Under the pieces are notes generated by a model. It was not told the origin of the DNA. It worked only from the letters and a program-made list of their open reading frames with translations, and searched no databases. Made by a program: the position numbers and the translations under genes. From Hydractinia symbiolongicarpus (Eukaryota > Cnidaria > Hydrozoa > Anthoathecata > Hydractiniidae): DNA of 64,000 nt. Within the stretch, counting starts at the first letter, position 1. Every line of letters begins with the position of its first letter. The DNA is taken from positions 17,297,650 to 17,361,649 of the forward strand of contig NC_079887.1 in assembly GCF_029227915.1 (NCBI RefSeq), in the 5' to 3' direction. This document shows, piece after piece, positions 28,844 to 43,310 of the stretch.

Positions 28844-29690
28844 CTACCACTTCATCACATGCTCTGGAGGTACTTCGACATCCTCTGGGATTAGCATTAA
28901 TTCTTCTGCAACAAAACTACGCTCAGGTCCTTTTTTCAAATAATACAACACACGACTATTGGGGTCCGCTACAATGCGATCTAATCTATATGTTTTCTTA
29001 CTCCAAAAAGCATCAGTCGCCCGTCTTTTCTGATCACCATGTTCTTCTCCAGGTTGTAACAAATATAAATACAACCCATTTTCAGGGAAATGTTTTTTCC
29101 TCAGCAAGCTCTTCACTTTTCACAAGTGGTACATCTTCCAGCTTGATGGCCTTTGACGGTTTTATGCCGATCATTGCAGTTTCGGCATTGTTTAGATCCT
29201 TCACTATAGTGTACAGATTTGTCATCCATATAGTACTGGAGTCATCACTAACTAACTCTTGGCCGTCTTGAGGTTTGAATAGTCTTTCTGCAAGCACTTT
29301 GTTGTACGACTCAACGAACGCAGTAAATGTATGATGGTGCTTGATTGTAGCCCTAGAAATTTTCGCATCTTTTCCTTTCAAAAATTTCGTCACCTCCGAT
29401 TTAAATTCAGAACCATTATCGACTTGAAAAATTGTAGGATAGCGGAGAGAACCGGGCTTGTAAATATCCTTGATCATATCTGCAACCTCGCTGTTTTTTT
29501 TTCATTTTTAAAGGTCTCGCTACCTTATATCTTGAAATTACATCGACCCCCGTCAGGATATATTTGTACGTGTTCCTATACCGCTTGTCATGGGCATATA
29601 CAACAGATCAAACTGGTGCATTTTGTTCGTTTTTTTTATAGTAAAATGGGGGTAATCAATCTTTTTGGACCCTCAATATGTCGTAGCCAT
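28844..29690 (-). pseudogene. Polinton-type DDE integrase, truncated by the satellite
   Basis: Minus-strand frames give the retroviral-type integrase core: first Asp in KMHQFDLLYM (about 29620), GVDVISRYKVARPL, second Asp in FQVDNGSEFKSEVTKF and Glu in FVESYNKVLAERLF, then the C-terminal part TDAFWSKKTYRLDRI and FVAEELMLIPEDVEVPPE. It has frame changes near 29590 and 29095. The N-terminal zinc region is missing; the sequence turns into satellite at about 29690. The enzyme normally inserts the element into host DNA. Inactive as shown. Confidence 0.85.
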
Positions 29691-29697
29691 AGCAGCT

Positions 29698-32307
29698 GGT
29701 CTAATCCTTCTACTCTCAATAGACTACGACGTCCCAAGTCGAGTTCCATTACGCCATGTCTTTACAACACCGTCAACTACGTGTACAGGCCTCTAAAGAC
29801 TATAATATGTTGCTTTAATGCCTAATAAAAGCCTTACACGTAAATCACGTGGTTCCACATGCCTGCGCTGTTTACCATTAGGGCTAATCCTTCCACTCTT
29901 ATGGGATTTTCCCGTCCCAAGACATTTTCCATTACACCATGTCTGTAAAACACAGTCAACTACGCATACAGGCCTCTAAACGCTGTAATATGGCCTTTTG
30001 TTGCCTAATAAAGGCCTTACACATAAATCACGTAGTTCCACGTGCCTGCGCAGGTTACCATTGGTCTAGTCCTTCAAATTTCAATAGACTACGACGTCCC
30101 AAGTCGTTTTCCATTGCGCCATGTCTTTAAAACACTGTCAACTACGCTTACAGACCTCTAAACGCTGTAATATGGCCTTCTGTTGCCTAATAAAGGCCTT
30201 AGACATAAATCACGTGTTTTCGCGTGCCATTCGCAGGTTACCATTGGTCTAATCCTTCTTCTCTCAATAGACTACGACGTCCCAAGTCGAGTTCCATTAC
30301 GCCATGTCTTTACAACACCGTCAACCACGTGTACAGGCCTCTAAAGACTATAATATGTTGTTTTAATGACTAATAAAAGCCTTACACGTAAATCACGTGG
30401 TTCCACGTGCCTGCGCTGTTTACAATTGGGCTAATCCTTCCACTTTTAATAAATTTTTCCGACCCAAGTCATTTTCCATTACACCATGTCTGTAAAACAG
30501 AGTCAACTACGCGCACAGGCCTCTAAACGCTGTAGTATGACCTATTGATGCCTAATAAAGGCCTTACACGTAAATCACGTGGTTCCACGTGCCTGTGCTA
30601 TTTACCATTGGTATAATTCTTTCACTCTCAATGGACTACGACGTCCCAAATTGCTTTCCATTGCATCATGTCTTTAAAACACAGTCAACTACGCTTACAG
30701 GCCTCTAAACTTTGTAATATGGCCTTCTGTTGCCTAATAAAGGCCTTTCACATAAATCACGTAGTTCCACGTGCCTGCGCTTGTTACCATTGGTCTAGTC
30801 CTTCAAATTTCAAGAGACTACGACGTCCCCAGTCGTTTTCCATTACGCTAAGTCTTTAAAACACAGTCAACTGCGCGTACAGGTCTCTAAGCGCTGTAAT
30901 ATGGTCTTTTGATGCCTAATAAGGGCCTTACACGAAAATCACGTGGTTCCACGTGCCTGTGCTATTTACCATTGATCTAATCCTTTCCACTCTCAATGGA
31001 CTACGACTTCCCAAGTCGTTTTCCTTTGCGCCATGGCTTTATAAGACAGTCAACTACGCGCACAAGCGTCTGAATGTTGTAATATGCCCTTTTGATGCCT
31101 AATAAAGGCCTTACACGTAAATCACGTAGTTTCACGTGCCTGCACAGGTTACCATTGGTGTAGTCCTTTAACTCTTAATGATTCACGACGTCCAAAATGG
31201 TTTTCCAATGCGCCATGGCTTTAGAACACCGTCAACTACGCGCGCAGGCCTCTAAAGGCCGTACTATGGGTTTCTTACGCCTAATAAAGGCCTTACACGT
31301 AAATCACGTAGTTCCACTTGCCATTCGCAGGTTACCATTGGTCTAATCATTCCACTCTCAATGGACTACGACTTCCCAAGCCGTTATCCATTACGCCACG
31401 TCTGCAAAATAGAGTCAACTACGCGCAGAGGCCTCTAAACGCTGTAATATGGCTTTTTGATGCCTAATAAAGGCCTTACACGTAAATCACGTGGTTCCAC
31501 GTGCCTGTGCTATTTACCATTGGTCTAGTCCTTCAACTCTCAATCATTTACACCTTCCCAAGTTGTTTTCCTTTGCGCCATGGCTTTATAACACAGTCAA
31601 CTACGTAACAAACCTCTAAAGGCCGTAATATGGCCTTTTGACGCCAAATAAAAGCCTCACACATAAATCACGTAGTTCCACGTGCCTGCACAAGTTACCA
31701 TTGGTCTAGTCCTTCCAATTTCAATAGACTACGGCGTCCCAAGTCGTTTTCCATTGCGCCATGACTTTAAAACACTGTCAACTGCGCGCACAGGGCTCTA
31801 AAGGCCATAAAATGAGCTTTTCACGCCTAATAAAGGCCTTACACGTAAATCACGTGGTTCCACGTGCCTGCGCAGGTTACAATTGGTCTAATCATTCCAC
31901 TCTCAATGGACTACGACTTCCCAAGTCGTTTTCCTTTGCGCCATGGCTTTATAACACAGTCAACTACGCGCACAGGCCTCTGAACGTTGTAATATGCCCT
32001 TTTGATGCATAATGAAGGCCTTACACATAAATCACGTTGTTCCACATGCCTGCGCAGGTTACCATTGTTCTAGTCCTTCAACTCTCAATGATTTACGTCG
32101 TCCCAAATGGTATTCCAATGCGTCCTGGCCTGATATCACCGTCAACTACGCTTACAGACCTCTAAATGCCGTAATATGGCCTTTTGACACCTAGTAAGGG
32201 GCTTACACGTAAATCACGTGGTTCCACGTGCCATGCGCAGGTTACCATTGGTCTAATTCTTCCACTCTCAATAGACTACCACGTCCCAAGTCGTTATCCA
32301 TTGCGCC
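29698..32307 (+). repeat. Satellite block in forward orientation
   Basis: About 14 monomers read in the direction CTAATCC...CCTAATAAAGGCC...CACGTGGTTCCACGTG. Spacing is regular at 182-183 bp, and the units are more divergent from one another than those in the duplicated blocks further right. Confidence 0.95.
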
Positions 32308-35300
32308 ACGTGGAACCACGTGATTTACGACTAAGGATTTTACTAGGCATCAAAACATCATATTACTGTTTTATAGAGGCCTGTGCGCGTAGTTGACTGT
32401 GTTTTAAAGACATAGCGCAATGGAAAACCATTTGGAACGTCGTAGTCCATTGAGAGTGAAATGATTAGACCAATGATAAACAGCGCAGGCACGTGGAACC
32501 ACGTGATTTACGTGTAAGGCCTTCATTATGCATCAAAAGGCCATATTACAGCGTTTAGAGGCCTGTGCGCGTAGTTGACCCTGTTTTAAAGACATGGTGA
32601 AATGGAATATGACTTGGGACGAGAAAATCCATTAGGAGTGGAAGGATTAGCCCAATGGTAAACAGCGCAGTTACGTGGAACCACGTGATTTACGTGTAAG
32701 GCCGTCATTAGGCATCAAAAGCCCATATTACAGCGTTTAGAGGCCTGTGCGCGAAGTCAACCCTGTTTTAAAGACATGGTGAAATGGAATATGACTTGGG
32801 ACGAGAAAATCCATTAGGAGTGGAAGGATTAGCCCAATGGTAAACAGCGCAGTTACGTGGAACCACGTGATTTGCGTGTAAGGCTTTTATTAGGCATTAA
32901 AACAACATATTATAGTCTTTAGAGGCCTGTACACGTAGTTGACGGTGTTGTAAAGACATGGCGCAATGGAACTCGACTTGGGACGTCGTAGTCTATTGAG
33001 AGTAGAAGGATTAGACCAATGGTAACCTGCGCAGGCACGTGGAACCACATGATTTATGTGTAAGGCCTTTATTTGGCGTCAAAAGGCCATATTACGGCCT
33101 TTAGAGGCCTGTACACGTAGTTGACTGTGTTATAAGGCCATGGCGAAATGGAAAAAGACTTGGGACGTCGTAGTCAAATGAGAGTAGAAGGATTAGACCA
33201 ATGGCAACCTGCGCAGGCACGTGGAACCACGTGATTTATGTGTAGGGCCTTTATTTGGCGTCAAAAGGCCATATTACCGCTTTTAGAGGCCTGTGCGCGT
33301 AGTTGACTGTGTTATAAAGCCATGGCGCAAAGGAAAACGACTTGGGAAGTCGTAGTCCATTGAGAGTGGAATGATTAGACCAATGATAAACAGCGCAGGC
33401 ACGTGGAATTACGTGATTTATGTATAAGGCCTTTATTAGGCAACAAAAGGCCATATTACAGCGTTTAGAGGCCTGTATGCGTAGTTGACTGTGTTTTAAA
33501 GACATGACGCAATGGAAAGCAATTTGGGACGTCGTAGTCCATTGAGAGTGAAAGGATTAGACCAATGGTAAATAGCGCAGGCACGTGGAACCACGTGATT
33601 TACGTGTAAGGCTTTTATTAGGCATTAAAACAACATATTATAGTCTTTAGAGGCCTGTACACGTAGTTGACGGTGTTGTAAAGACATGGCGCAATGGAAA
33701 ACGACTTGAGACGTCGTAGTCTATTGAGAGTGGAAGAATTAGACCAATGGTAACCTGCGAATGGCACGTGCAACCACGTGATTTAGGTGTAAGGCCCTTA
33801 CTAGGTGTCAAAAGGCCATATTACGGCCTCTAGAGGTTTGTAAGCGTAGTTGACCCTGTTTTAAAGACATGGTGTACTGGAAAATGACTTGGGACGGGAA
33901 AATCTATTAGGAGTGGAAGGATTAGCCCAATGGTAAACAGCGCAGGCACGTGGAACCACGTGATTCACTGGTAAGGCCTTTATTAGGAATCAAAAGGCCA
34001 TACTACAGCATTTAGAGGCCTGTGCGCGTAGTGGACCCTGTTTTAAAGACATGGTGTAATGGAAAATGACTTGGGACGGGAAAATCCATTAGGAGTGGAA
34101 GGATTAGCCCAATGGTAAACAGCGCAGGCACGAGGAACCACGTGATTTACGTGTAAAGCTTTTATTAGGCATTAAAACAACATATTATAGTCTTTAGAGG
34201 CCTGTACACGTAGTTGACGGTGTTGTAAAGACATGGCGCAAGGGAACTCGACTTGGAACGTCGTAGTCAAATGAGAGTAAAAGGATTTGACAAATGGTAA
34301 CCTGCGCAGGCACGTGGAACCACGTGATTTATGTGTAGGGCCTTTATTTGGCGTCAAAAGCCATATTACGACCTTTAGAGGCCTGTGCACGTAGTTGACG
34401 GTGTTATAAGGCCATGGCGAAATGGAAAAGGACTTGGGACGTCGTAGTCAAATGAGAGTAAAAGGATTAGACCAATGGTGACCTGCGCAGGCACGTGGAA
34501 CCACGTGATTTAGGCGCATTGGAAAACTATTTGGGACGTGGTAAATGATTGAGAGTTGAAGGACTAGAACAATGGTAACCTGCGCAGGCACGTGGAACTC
34601 CGTGATATACGTGTAAGGCCTTTATTAGGCATCAAAAGGGCATATTACAACGTTCAGAGGCCTGTGCGCGTAGTTGACTGTGTTATAAAGCCATGGCGCA
34701 AAGGAGAACGACTTGGGAAGTCGTAGTCCATTGAGAGGGAAAGGATTAGACCAATGGTAAATAGCACAGGCACGTGGAACCACGTGATTTACGTGTAAGA
34801 CCTTTATTAGGCATCAAAAGGCCATATTACAGCGTTTAGAGACCTGTGCGCATAGTTGGCTGTGTTTTAAAGACATGGCTTAATAGAAAATGACTTGATA
34901 CGTCGTAGTTTATTGAGAGTGGAAGGATTAGACCAATGGTAACCTGCGCAGGCACGTGGAACTACGTGATTTATGTGTTTGGCCTTTATTAGGCAACAAA
35001 AGGCCATATTACAGCGTTTAGAGGCGTGTATGCGTAGTTGACTGTGTTTTAAAGACATGACGCAATGGAAAGCAATTTGGGACGTCGTAGTCAATTGAGA
35101 GTGAAAGGATTAGACCAATGGTAAATAGCGCAGGCACGTGGAACCACGTGATTTACGTGTAAGGCTTTTATTAGGCATTGAAACAACATATTATAGTCTT
35201 TAGAGGCCTGTACACGTAGTTGACGGTGTTGTAAAGACATGGCGCAATGGAACTCGACTTGGGACGTCGTAGTCTATTGAGAGTAGAAGGATTAGACCAA

Positions 35301-37869
35301 TTGTAACCTGCGAATGGCACGGGAAAATACGTGATTTACGTGTAAGGCCCTTACTAGGTGTCAAAAGGACATATTACGGCCTTTAGAGGTTTGTAAGCGT
35401 AGTTGACGGCGATATCAGGCCATGGTGCTTTGGAAAACCATTTGGGACGTGGTAAATGATTGAGAGTTGAAGGACTAGACCAATGGTAACCTGCGCAGGC
35501 ACGTGGAACTACTTGATTTATGTATAGGGCCTTTATTTGGCGTCAAAAGGCCATATTACGGCCCTTAGAGGCCTGTTACGTAGTTGACGGTGTTATAAAA
35601 CCATGGCGCAATGGAAAACGACTTGTGAATTCGTAGTCCATTGAAAGGGAAAGGATTAGATCAATGGTAAATAGCACAGGCACGTGGAACCACGTGATTT
35701 CCGTGTAAGACCTTTATTAGGCATCAAAAGGCCATATTACAGCGTTTAGAGGCCTTTGCGCGTAGTTGACTCTGTTTTAAAGACATGGCGTAATGGAAAA
35801 TGACTTGATACGTCGTAGTCTATTGAGAGTGGAAGGATTAGACCAATGGTAAACTACGCAGGCACGTGGAACCACGTGATTTACGTGTAAGGCGTTTATT
35901 AGGCGTAAAAAGCCATATTATGGCTTTAGAGGCCTGTGCGCGCAGTTGACGGTGTTTTAAAGACATGGCGCAATGGAAAACGTCTTGGGACTTCGTAGTC
36001 TATTGAAATTTGAAGGACTAGACCAATGGTAACCTGCGCAGGCACGTGGAACTACGTGATTTTTGTGTAAGGCCTTTATTAGGCAACAAAAGGCCATATT
36101 ACAGCGTTTAGAGGCCTGTAAGCGTAGTTGACTGTGTTTTAAAGACATGACGCAAGGGAAAGCAATTTGGGACGTCGTAGTCAATTGAGAGTGAAAGGAT
36201 TAGACCAATGGTAAATAGCGCAGGCACGTGGAACCACGTGATTTATGTGTAAGGCTTTTATTAGGCATTAAAACAACATATTATAGTCTTTAGAGGCCTG
36301 CACACGTAGTTGACGGTGTTGTAAAGACATGGCGCAATGCAACTCGACTTGGGACGTCGTAGTCTATTGAGAGTAGAAGGATTAGATCAATTGTAACATG
36401 CGAATTGCACGCGAAAACACGTGATTTCCGTGTAAGGCCTTTATTAGGCGTAAAAAGCCCATATTACAGCGTTTAGATGCCTGTGCACGTAGTTCACGGT
36501 GTTATAAGGCCATGGCGCAATGGAAAACGACTTGGGACGTCGTTGTCTATTGAGAGTGGAAGAATTAGACCAACGGTAACCTGCGCATGGCACCTGGAAC
36601 CAGGTGATTTACGTGTAAGACCCTTACTAGGTGTCAAAAGGACATATTACGGCCTTTAGAGGTTTGTAAGCGTAGTTGACGGTGATATCAGGCCATGGCG
36701 CTTTGGAAAACCATTTGGGACGTGGTAAATGATTGAGAGTTGAAGGACTAGACCAATGGTAACCTGCGCAGGCACGTGGAACTCCGTTATTTACGTGTAA
36801 GGCCTTTATTACGCATCAAAAAACCATATTACAGCGTTTAGAGACCTGTGCGCGTAGTTGACTGTGTTTTAAAGACTTGGCGAAATGGAAAATGACTTGA
36901 TACGTCGTAGTCTATTGAGAGTGGAAGGATTAGACCAATGGTAACCTGCGCAGGCACGTGGAACCACGTGATTTACGTGTAAGGCCTTTATTAGGCGTAA
37001 AAAGCCCATATTATGGCCTTTAGAGGCCTGTGCGCGCAGTTGACTGTGTTTTAAAGACATGGCGCAGTGGAAAACGACTTGGGACGTCGTAGTCTATTGA
37101 AATTTGAAGGACTAGACCAATGGTAACCTGCGCAGGCACGTGGAACTACGTGATTTATGTATAGGGCCTTTATTTGGCGTCAAAAGGCCATATTACCGCT
37201 CTTAGAGGCGTGTTACGTAGTTGACGGTGTTATAAAGCCATGGCGCAATGGAAAACGACTTGGGAATTCGTAGTCCATTGAGAGTGGAATGATTAGACCA
37301 ATGGTGAACAGCGAAGGCACGTGGAACCACGTGATTTACGTGTAAGGCCTTTATTAGGCATCAAAAGACCATATTACAGCGTTTAGAGGTCTGTGCGCGT
37401 AGTTGACTCTGTTTTAAAGACATGGGGTAATGGATAACGACTTGGGACGTCGTAGTCTATTGAGAGTGGAAGAATTAGACCAATGGTAGCCTGCGCATGG
37501 CACCTGGAACCACGTGATTTACGTGTAAGGCCTTTATTAGTCATCAAAAGGGCATATTACAACGTTCAGAGGCCTGTGCGCGTAGTTGACTGTGTTTTAA
37601 AGACTTGGCGTAATGAAAAATGACTTGATACGTCGTAGTCTATTGAGAGTGGAAGGATTAGACTAATGGTAACCTGCGCAGGCACGTGGAACCACGTGAT
37701 TTACGTGTAAGGCCTTTATTAGGCGTAAAAACCCATAATATGGCCTTTAGAGACTTGTGCGCGCAGTTGACGGTGTTTTAAAGACATGGCGCAATGGAAA
37801 ACGTCTTGGGACGTCGTAGTCTATTGAAATTTGAAGGACTAGACCAATGGTAACCTGCGCAGGCACGGG

Positions 37870-40800
37870 GAACTACGTGATTTATGTGTTTGGCCTTTAT
37901 TAGGCAACAAAAGGCCATGTTACAGCGTCTAGAGGCCTGTAAGCGTAGTTGACTGTGTTTTAAAGACATGATGCAATGGAAAGCAATTTGGGACGTCGTA
38001 GTCCATTGAAAGTGAAAGGATTAGACCAATGGTAAATAGCGTAGGCACGTGGAACCACGTGATTTACGTGTAAGGCTTTTATTAGGCATTAAAACAACAT
38101 ATTATAGTCTTTAGAGGCCTGTACACGTAGTTGACGGTGTTGTAAAGACATGGCGCAATGGAAAACGACTTGAGACGTCCTAGTCTATTGAGAGTGGAGG
38201 AATTAGACCAATGGTAACCTGCGAATGGCACGTGCAACCACGTGACTTACGTGTAAGACCCTTACTAGGTGTCAAAAGGCCATATTACGGCCTCTAGAGG
38301 TTTGTGAGCGTAGTTGACCCTGTTTTAAAGACATGGTGTAATGGAAAATGACTTGGGACGGGAAAATCCATTAGGAGTGGAAGGATTAGCCCAATGGTAA
38401 ACAGCACAGGCACGTGGAACCACGTGATTTACGGGTAAGGCCTTTATTAGGAATCAAAAGGCCATACTACAGCATTTAGAGGCCTGTGCGCGTAGTGGAC
38501 CCTGTTTTAAAGACATGGTGTAATGGAAAATGACTTGGGACGGGAAAATCCATTAGGAGTGGAAAGATTAGCCCAATGGTAAACAGCGCAGGCACGTGGA
38601 ACCACGTGATTTACGGCGCATTGGAAAACCATTTGGGACGTGGTAAATGATTGAGAGTTGAAGGACTAGACCAATGGTAACCTGCGCAGGCACGTGGAAC
38701 TACGTGATTTATGTATAGGGCCTTTATTTGGCGTCAAAAGTCCATATTACGGCCCTTAGAGGCCTGTTACGTAGTTGACGGTGTTATAAAGCCATGGCGC
38801 AATGGAAAACGACTTGGCAATTCGTAGTCCATTGAAAGGGAAAGGATTAGATCAATGGTAAATAGCACAGGCACGTTTAACCACGTGATTTACGTGAAAG
38901 GCCTTTATTAGGCTTAAAAAGCCCATATTACAGCGTTTAGATGCCTGTGCACGTAGTTGACGGTGTTATAAGGCCACGGCGAAATGGAAAAGGACTTGGG
39001 ACGTCGTAGTCAAATGAGAGTATAAGGATTAGACCAATGGTAAATAGCACAGGAACGTGGAACCACGTGATTTACGTGTAAGACCTTTATTAGGCATCAA
39101 AAGGCCATATTACAGCGTTTAGAGACCTGTGCGCGTAGTTGAGTGTGTTTTAAAGACATGACGTAATGGAAAATGACTTGATACGTCGTAGTCTATTGAG
39201 AGTGGAAGGATTAGACCAATGGTAAATAGCGCAGGCACGTGGAACTACGTGATTTATGTGTTTGGCCTTTATTAGGCAACAAAAGGCCATGGTACAGCGT
39301 TTAGAGGCCTGTAAGCGTAGTTGACTGTGTTTTAAAGACATGACGCAGTGGAAAGCAATTTGGGACGTCGTAGTCCATTGAGAGTGAAAGGATTAGACCA
39401 ATGGTAAATAGCGCAGGCACGTGGACCCACGTGATTTTCGTGTAAGGCTTTTATTAGGCATTAAAACAACATATTATAGCCTTTAGAGGCCTGTACACGT
39501 AGTTGACGGTGTTGTAAAGACATGGTGTAATGGAAAATGACTTGGGACGGGAAAATCCATTAGAAGTGGAAGGATTAGCCCAATGGCAAATAGCGCAGGC
39601 ACGTGGACCCACGTGATTTACGTGTAAGGCTTTTATTAGGCATTAAAACAACATATTATAGTCTTTAGAGGCCTGTACACGTAGTTGACGGTGTTGTAAA
39701 GACATGGGGTAATGGATAACGACTTGGGACGTCGTAGTCTATTGAGAGTGGAAGAATTAGATCAATGGTAGCCTGCGCATGGCACCTGGAACTACGTGAT
39801 TTATGTGTTTGGCCTTTATTAGGCAACAAAAGGCCATGTTACAGCGTCTAGAGGACTGTAAGCGTAGTTGACTGTGTTTTAAAGACATGATGCAATGGAA
39901 AGCAATTTGGGATGTCGTAGTCCATTGAGAGTGAAAGGATTAGACCAATGGTAAATAGCGTAGGCACGTGGAACCACGTGATTTACGTGTAAGGCTTTTA
40001 TTAGGCATTAAAACAACATATTATAGTCTTTAGAGGCCTGTACACGTAGTTGACGGTGTTGTAAAGACATGGCGCAATGGAAAACGACTTGAGACGTCCT
40101 AGTCTATTGAGAGTGGAGGAATTAGACCAATGGTAACCTGCGAATGCCACGTGCAACCACGTGATTTACGTGTAAGACCCTTACTAGGTGTCAAAAGGCC
40201 ATATTACGGCCTCTAGAGGTTTGTAAGCGTAGTTGACCCTGTTTTAAAGACATGGTGTAATGGAAAATGACTTGGGACGGGAAAATCCATTAGGAGTGGA
40301 AGGATTAGCCCAATGGTAAACAGCACAGGCACGTGGAACCACGTGATTTACGGGTAAGGCCTTTATTAGGAATCAAAAGGCCATACTACAGCATTCAGAG
40401 GCCTGTGCGCGTAGTGGACCCTGTTTTAAAGACATGGTGTAATGGAAAATGACTTGGGACGGGAAAATCCATTAGGAGTGGAGGGATTAGCCCAATGGTA
40501 AACAGCGCAGGCACGTGGAACCACGTGATTTACGGCGCATTGGAAAACCATTTGGGACGTGGTAAATGATTGAGAGTTGAAGGACTAGACCAATGGTAAC
40601 CTGCGCAGGCACGTGGAACTACGTGATTTATGTATAGGGCCTTTATTTGGCGTCAAAAGTCCATATTACGGCCCTTAGAGGCCTGTTACGTAGTTGACGG
40701 TGTTATAAAGCCATGACGCAATGGAAAACGACTTGGCAATTCGTAGATCATTGAAAGGGAAAGGATTAGATTAATGGTAAATAGCACAGGCACGTTTAAC

Positions 40801-40994
40801 CACGTGATTTACGTGAAAGGCCTTTATTAGGCTTAAAAAGCCCATATTACAGCGTTTAGATGCCTGTGCACGTAGTTGACGGTGTTATAAGGCCACGGCG
40901 AAATGGAAAAGGACTTAGGACGTCGTAGTCAAATGAGAGTATAAGGATTAGACCAATGGTAAATAGCACAGGCACGTGGAACCACGTGATTTAC
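37870..40994 (-). repeat. Satellite higher-order duplication, 1919-bp offset
   Basis: The segment 37870-39075 recurs at 39789-40994 with the same unusual variants (for example GCGAATG(G/C)CACGTGCAACC and CACGTTTAACC). The 0.7 kb between them is not duplicated at this offset. Confidence 0.85.
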
Positions 40995-43269
40995 GGGTAA
41001 GGCCTTTATTAGGAATCAAAAGGCCATACTACAGCATTTAGAGGCCTGTGCGCGTAGTGGACCCTGTTTTAAAGACATGGTGTAATGGAAAATGACTTGG
41101 GACGGGAAAATCCATTAGGAATGGAAGGATTAGCCCAATGGTAAACAGCACAGGCACGTGGAACCACGTGATTTACGGGTAAGGCCTTTATTAGGAATCA
41201 AAAGGCCATACTACAGCATTTAGAGGCCTGTGCGCGTAGTGGACCCTGTTTTAAAGACATGGTGTAATGGAAAATGACTTGGGACGGGAAAATGCATTAG
41301 GAGTGGAAGGATTAGCCCAGTGGTAAACAGCGCAGGCACGAGGAACCACGTGATTTACGGCGCATTGGAAAACCATTTGGGACGTGGCAAATGATTGAGA
41401 GTTGAAGGACTAGACCAATGGTAACCTGCGCTGGCACGTGGAACTCCGTGATTTACGTGTAAGGCCTTCATTGGGCATCAAAAAGGCATATTACAACGTT
41501 CAGAGGCCTGTGCGCGTAGTTGAATGTGTTATAAAGCCATGGCGCAAAGGAAAACGACCTGAGAAGTCGTAGTCCATTGAGAGGGAAAGGATTAGACCAA
41601 TGGTAAACAGCGCAGGCACGTGGAACCACGTGATTTACGTGTAAGGCCTTTATTAGGCAGCAAAAGACCATATTGCAGCGTTTAGAGACCCGTGCGCGTA
41701 GTTGACTGCGTTTTAAAGACATGGCGTAATGGAAAATGACTTGATACGCCGTAGTCTATTGAGAGTGGTAGGATTAGACCAATGGTAACCTGCGCAGGCA
41801 CTTGGAACCACGTGATTTACGTGTAAGGCCTTTATTAGGCGTAAAAAGCCCATATTATGGCCTTTAGAGGCCTGTGCGCGAAGTTGACTGTGTTTTAAAG
41901 ACATGGCGCAGTGGAAAACGACTTGGGACGTTGTAGTCTATTGAAATTTGAAGGACTAGACCAATGGTAACCTGCGCAGGCACGTGGAACAACGTGATTT
42001 ATGTATAGGGCCTTTATTTGGCAACAAAAGGCCATATTACAGCGTTTAGAGGCCTGTAAGCGTAGTTGACTGTGTTTTAAAGACATGACGCAATGGAAAG
42101 CAATTTGGGACGTCGTAGTCCATTGAGAGGGAAAGGATTAGACCAATGGTAAATAGCGCAGGCACGTGGAACCACGTGATTTACGTGTAAGGCATTTTTT
42201 AGGCATTAAAGCAACATATTATAGTCTTTAGAAACCTGTACACGTAGTTGACGGTGTTGTAAAGACATGGCGTAATGGAACTCGACTTGGGACGTCGTAG
42301 TCTATTGAGAGTAGAAGGATTAGACCAATTGTAACCTGCGAATGGCACGGGAAAATACGTGATTTACGTGTAAGGCCCTTACTAGGTGTCAAAAGGACAT
42401 ATTACGGCCTTTAGAGGTTTGTAAGCGTAGTTGACGGTGATATCAGGCCATGGCGGTTTGGAAAACCATTTGGGACGTGGTAAATGATTGAGAGTTGAAG
42501 GTCTAGACCAATGGTAACCTGCGCAGGCACGTGGAACTCCGTGATTTACGTGTAAGGCCTTTAGTAGGCATCAAAAAGGCATATTACAACGTTCAGAGGC
42601 CTGTGCGCGTAGTTGACTGTGTTATAAAGCCATGGCGCGAAGGAAAACGACTTGGGAAGTCGTATTCCATTGAGAGGAAAAGGATTAGACCAATGGTAAA
42701 CAGCGCAGGCACGTGGAACCACGTGATTTACGTGTAAGGCCTTTATTAGGCATCAAAGGACCATATTACAGCGTTTAGAGACCCGTGCGCGTAGTTGACT
42801 TTGTTTTAAAGACATGGCGTAATGGAAAATGACTTGATACGCCGTAGTCTATTGAGAGTGGTAGGATTAGACCAATGGTAACCTGCGCAGGCACTTGGAA
42901 CCACGTGATTTACGTGTAAGGCCTTTATTAGGCGTAAAAAGCCCATATTATGGCCTTTAGAGGCCTGTGCGCGAAGTTGACTGTGTTTTAAAGACATGGC
43001 GCAATGGAACTCGACTTGGGACGTCGTAGTCTATTGAGAGTAGAAGGATTAGACCAATTGTAACCTGCGAATGGCACGGGAAAATACGTGATTTACGTGT
43101 AAGGCCCTTACTAGGTGTCAAAAGGACATATTACGGCCTTTAGAGGTTTGTAAGCGTAGTTGACGGTGATATCAGGCCATGGCGCTTTGGAAAACCATTT
43201 GGAACGTGGTAAATGATTAAGAGTTGAAGGACTAGACCAATGGTAACCTGCACAGGCACGTGGAACTAC

Positions 43270-43310
43270 GTGATTTATGTATAGGGCCTATTTAACCACG
43301 TGATTTACGT
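43270..43310 (-). repeat. Deletion junction within satellite
   Basis: TATGTATAGGGCCTATTTAACCACGTG at this place fuses two monomer types that are several units apart in related segments (compare 38700-38890), showing an internal deletion of more than one monomer. Confidence 0.75.

Larger units (their letters stand above)
21173..29690 (+). mobile_element. Polinton/Maverick-like (adintovirus-like) element copy 2, incomplete
   Basis: A compact cluster of about ten gene remnants on both strands, including a probable double-jelly-roll capsid protein, an A32/FtsK-like packaging ATPase and a retroviral-type DDE integrase. This combination defines Polinton-like self-synthesising transposons and their viral relatives. 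Protein-primed DNA polymerase B and the adenovirus-like protease are not present, and no terminal inverted repeats were found. The right end is replaced by the satellite array at about 29690. All long genes are broken. Confidence 0.8.

Noticed and set aside
1-29690. Terminal inverted repeats or DNA polymerase B of the Polinton-like copies
   Set aside because: I searched by eye around both copies and found neither; the ends are replaced by other repeats.
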